Shown: in pieces, positions 62,318-64,000 of the stretch | Layout: each line of letters starts with the position of its first letter | How positions within the stretch are numbered: the first letter of the stretch is position 1 | Origin: Agarilytica sp045430345 | Lineage (GTDB): Bacteria > Pseudomonadota > Gammaproteobacteria > Pseudomonadales > Cellvibrionaceae | NCBI GenBank assembly: GCA_045430345.1 | Contig: JAILXT010000002.1 | Location: forward strand, 434,001-498,000 | Length of the DNA: 64,000 bases | Reading direction: 5' to 3' | Notes under the pieces: generated by a model | Seen by the model: the letters and a program-made list of their open reading frames with translations, nothing else | What the model was told of the DNA's origin: nothing | The model's database searches: none | Program-made: the position numbers and the translations under genes

Positions 62318-62608
62318 TTAATTGCCTTTGATTCGGACAATCTTTATTCGCCCTGAATCCAGTAGAAGCTTCACTTTGTAGTGGGTTTGCCCGTCTTTTT
62401 TGTGTTCCTTTACGCTTAATACCTTGCCGCCATGCTTGGATTGAGCTTTGGCTGCGGCGCGGTTCTTACTGCTATTTTTCTGTTGTTCAACATCAAAAAA
62501 TAGATCCGCAAAAGTATTACTGAAAGCGAGGCTGTTACTCATAGTGCCGAGGCCTAGTATGAATAGGGTGGCGCGGGTTATAAGGCGAACTCGGCGGGGA
62601 AGCATCAT
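62318..62608 (-). CDS. PepSY-like small exported protein
   Basis: 96 residues with an N-terminal signal (ATLFILGLGTMSNSLAFS) and a C-terminal half with a PepSY-like pattern: RAAAKAQSKHGGKVLSVKEH, then THYKVKLLLDSGRIKIVRIKG. PepSY domains are periplasmic modules, some of which inhibit proteases. Six bases before the response regulator gene, so the first gene of that operon. Confidence 0.8.
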   Translation of the reverse strand: MMLPRRVRLITRATLFILGLGTMSNSLAFSNTFADLFFDVEQQKNSSKNRAAAKAQSKHGGKVLSVKEHKKDGQTHYKVKLLLDSGRIKIVRIKGN

Positions 62609-62707
62609 GACCTACAAGGCTCGTGTTGTGTTTGAAGATGGGTGTATTCTACGCGATCTTTCGTGAATCGCTAAGCGCGACGTTGGCCGCGCCTCATCAA
62701 GATTTGT

Positions 62708-63289
62708 TTAGTGTTCGATGACGGGGCTGATGGCGACGTTGACCCGAATACGCTTTCCAGGGTGTTTTTTCATAAAGGTTTGATAAAACTCCCCTCTGTA
62801 TTGATAGGTGACGTCGTAACCTATGATGCGCTCTTCATATTGTGACTGGTATTCCACCTCACAGCGCTGTATATCCTCGTAAGTGCGTCCCTGTTGGCTG
62901 CGATGTTGCTTGGAGACATCTTTTCCGATGGAGGCCCCGAGTACCGTGCCAACGACGGCGCCAAGTTTTTGGTTGCTTCTTCCGTGCCCCACCGAGTGCC
63001 CAATTGCGCCGCCAATAAGGCCGCCTAGGAGAGCGCCAGTGCGAGAGGGGCGCTTGTGTCGCTCGTGGACGACGGTTTCGGTCCAGCATTTTTCTTCAGG
63101 AATGCGGTGTTCGAAGGTTTTGTATTGTGCCTTCGCCTGCTTTACTTTAGCGAAATCCGTAAATTGGTGATTATCACGATAATGCGTACTTTTGCCGTGT
63201 GCGTGGTCGCCGGCATATGCCATTTGTCCAATCATTAGAACGCAAATCAGTAGTGATGTCTGGGGGATACTTGGTCTTAAAAGGTGCAT
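62708..63289 (-). CDS. Glycine-zipper 2TM-domain envelope protein
   Basis: 193 residues from the ATG at 63289, which starts the signal peptide (TSLLICVLMIGQMAYAGD); the frame is open to 63373. The centre has the glycine zipper GALLGGLIGGAIGHSVGHGR, GAVVGTVLGASIGKDVS typical of 17-kDa surface-antigen-like proteins. The C-terminus has RCEVEYQSQYEERIIGYDVTY. Likely sits in or near the outer membrane. Confidence 0.83.
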   Translation of the reverse strand: MHLLRPSIPQTSLLICVLMIGQMAYAGDHAHGKSTHYRDNHQFTDFAKVKQAKAQYKTFEHRIPEEKCWTETVVHERHKRPSRTGALLGGLIGGAIGHSVGHGRSNQKLGAVVGTVLGASIGKDVSKQHRSQQGRTYEDIQRCEVEYQSQYEERIIGYDVTYQYRGEFYQTFMKKHPGKRIRVNVAISPVIEH

Positions 63290-63911
63290 TTGTTTAGGCC
63301 TCGGATCGTCGTTGTTGCAGAAATAATACGGTGCGCAATATGAACCCTTGCTGAACTGGTCATAGATCGGCATGTATATCGAATCGATCTATTTTGAATG
63401 CAGGGCGAGGTGGTGAGCGCTATCGTGCATTGAGTGGCGCGCTAGAAAGCATTTTTGTCTGTGTTTCATCGGGCAGCTGTAGGTGAGTGTTAGGCGCTTG
63501 CCGCGTTACCCAAATTTGATCCGTGGCAGTGGATAATGTGGGGTTAAACGTCAATACTGTGGTTGACTGGCGGTAGATGTTTCCGCTACCTTGCTTTTTT
63601 AGGATAGGTTGTGTGCCTATTCGCAAAAAAAATAAAAATGACTGGTATGATATTGGCCCTCCCTAATAATGGGGCATTTGCTTTAGCTAACTTAGGTCTG
63701 TTTCCTGCGGTATCTTGATGCTCTTCTTAACATCTCAAAGTTAGGCGCTTTGGTGATTTCAATGATCAATGTTAATGGTGTTTGATCGAGGGTAAATAAC
63801 GGGGGCGTTTGCGGACTTTCTGAACGATGGTCCGTGTCGAAGTGAATATTGAGTGGTCGCGGTGAAAGCGTGTCATAACCATTTTAGGTCTCTGTGTTTT
63901 AGGTGTACGTA
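63290..63911. other. Gene-free stretch before the right-edge lipoprotein
   Basis: About 620 bases without a convincing gene. A 68-codon minus-strand frame at 63420-63626 has no recognisable domain and no ribosome binding site. No repeats or RNA structures recognised. Confidence 0.4.
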
Positions 63912-64000
63912 ATGAAACCCGTATTATTTTTGATTCCGTTTATTGTTCTAATTAACGGATGTGCCTTTTCTAAAAATCCTCACCTGTTAAGTAATTCGAA
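63912..64000 (+). CDS. Lipoprotein, 5' part only (continues past the window)
   Basis: The ATG at 63912 starts a classic lipoprotein signal: MKPVLFLIPFIVLINGCAFS, with lipobox LINGC. The frame is open to the right edge. Only the first 29 codons are visible, so the product cannot be named. Confidence 0.6.
   Translation, partial: MKPVLFLIPFIVLINGCAFSKNPHLLSNS

Noticed and set aside
63420..63626. Minus-strand 68-codon frame near the right edge
   Set aside because: No recognisable features; could be a small gene but nothing supports it.

Overview
The window reads as chromosomal DNA of a Gram-negative gammaproteobacterium, probably a marine relative of the Pseudomonadales/Cellvibrionales. The main support is the block sfsA / dksA - gluQ - cbrX - cbrA - cbrB - sRNA - pcnB - folK - (dNK) - panB, whose order matches Pseudomonas. 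Single-copy genes such as mpl, ubiX, dxs, ppc and hppA and several lipoprotein and signal peptides fit this. The genus is my inference. I saw no tRNA, rRNA, CRISPR array or intact insertion sequence.

Left part (1-14.3 kb) is accessory DNA. It opens with the 3' part of a large RHS/YD-repeat protein with a C-terminal toxin-like tip and a small cysteine-rich candidate immunity gene. A repetitive array follows: three intact and one decayed copy of a small secreted two-cysteine protein, three secreted TonB-C-like proteins (one with an in-frame TGA exactly at a Cys codon), two S9 prolyl-oligopeptidase paralogues that both lack the catalytic serine, an HExxH metalloprotease-TPR protein and a lipoprotein.

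Middle part (14.5-34 kb) is mostly core metabolism: prpE, feoAB with a Fur-like dyad, a large secreted subtilase, an OsmC protein with an Atm1-type ABC exporter, dxs, ppc, and panB - dNK - folK - pcnB. A long palindrome with two internal hairpins lies between ppc and panB. A second copy with the same core but unrelated arms lies near 59.3 kb.

The region 34.1-41.8 kb is the most interesting. Between cbrB and pcnB, on the minus strand, there is a perfect TGTTAC-N15-GTAACA site, a near-perfect sigma-54 promoter, about 110 nt packed with AANAANAA motifs, and a rho-independent terminator. This is the architecture of a CrcZ-type RNA that sequesters Hfq/Crc under CbrAB control, although its sequence is low-complexity and unusually short. 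A 58-residue cbrX-like gene overlaps the start of cbrA.

Right part (41.8-64 kb) holds a frameshifted Rieske gene, tfoX-C, a DD-carboxypeptidase, a HAD phosphatase, soluble and membrane pyrophosphatases, two paralogous GAF-GGDEF diguanylate cyclases, periplasmic msrA, mpl-ubiX, an FHA protein, an RND exporter with an acidic linker, and a PepSY / response regulator / hydrolase / histidine kinase / VanZ-like set. The window ends inside a lipoprotein gene.
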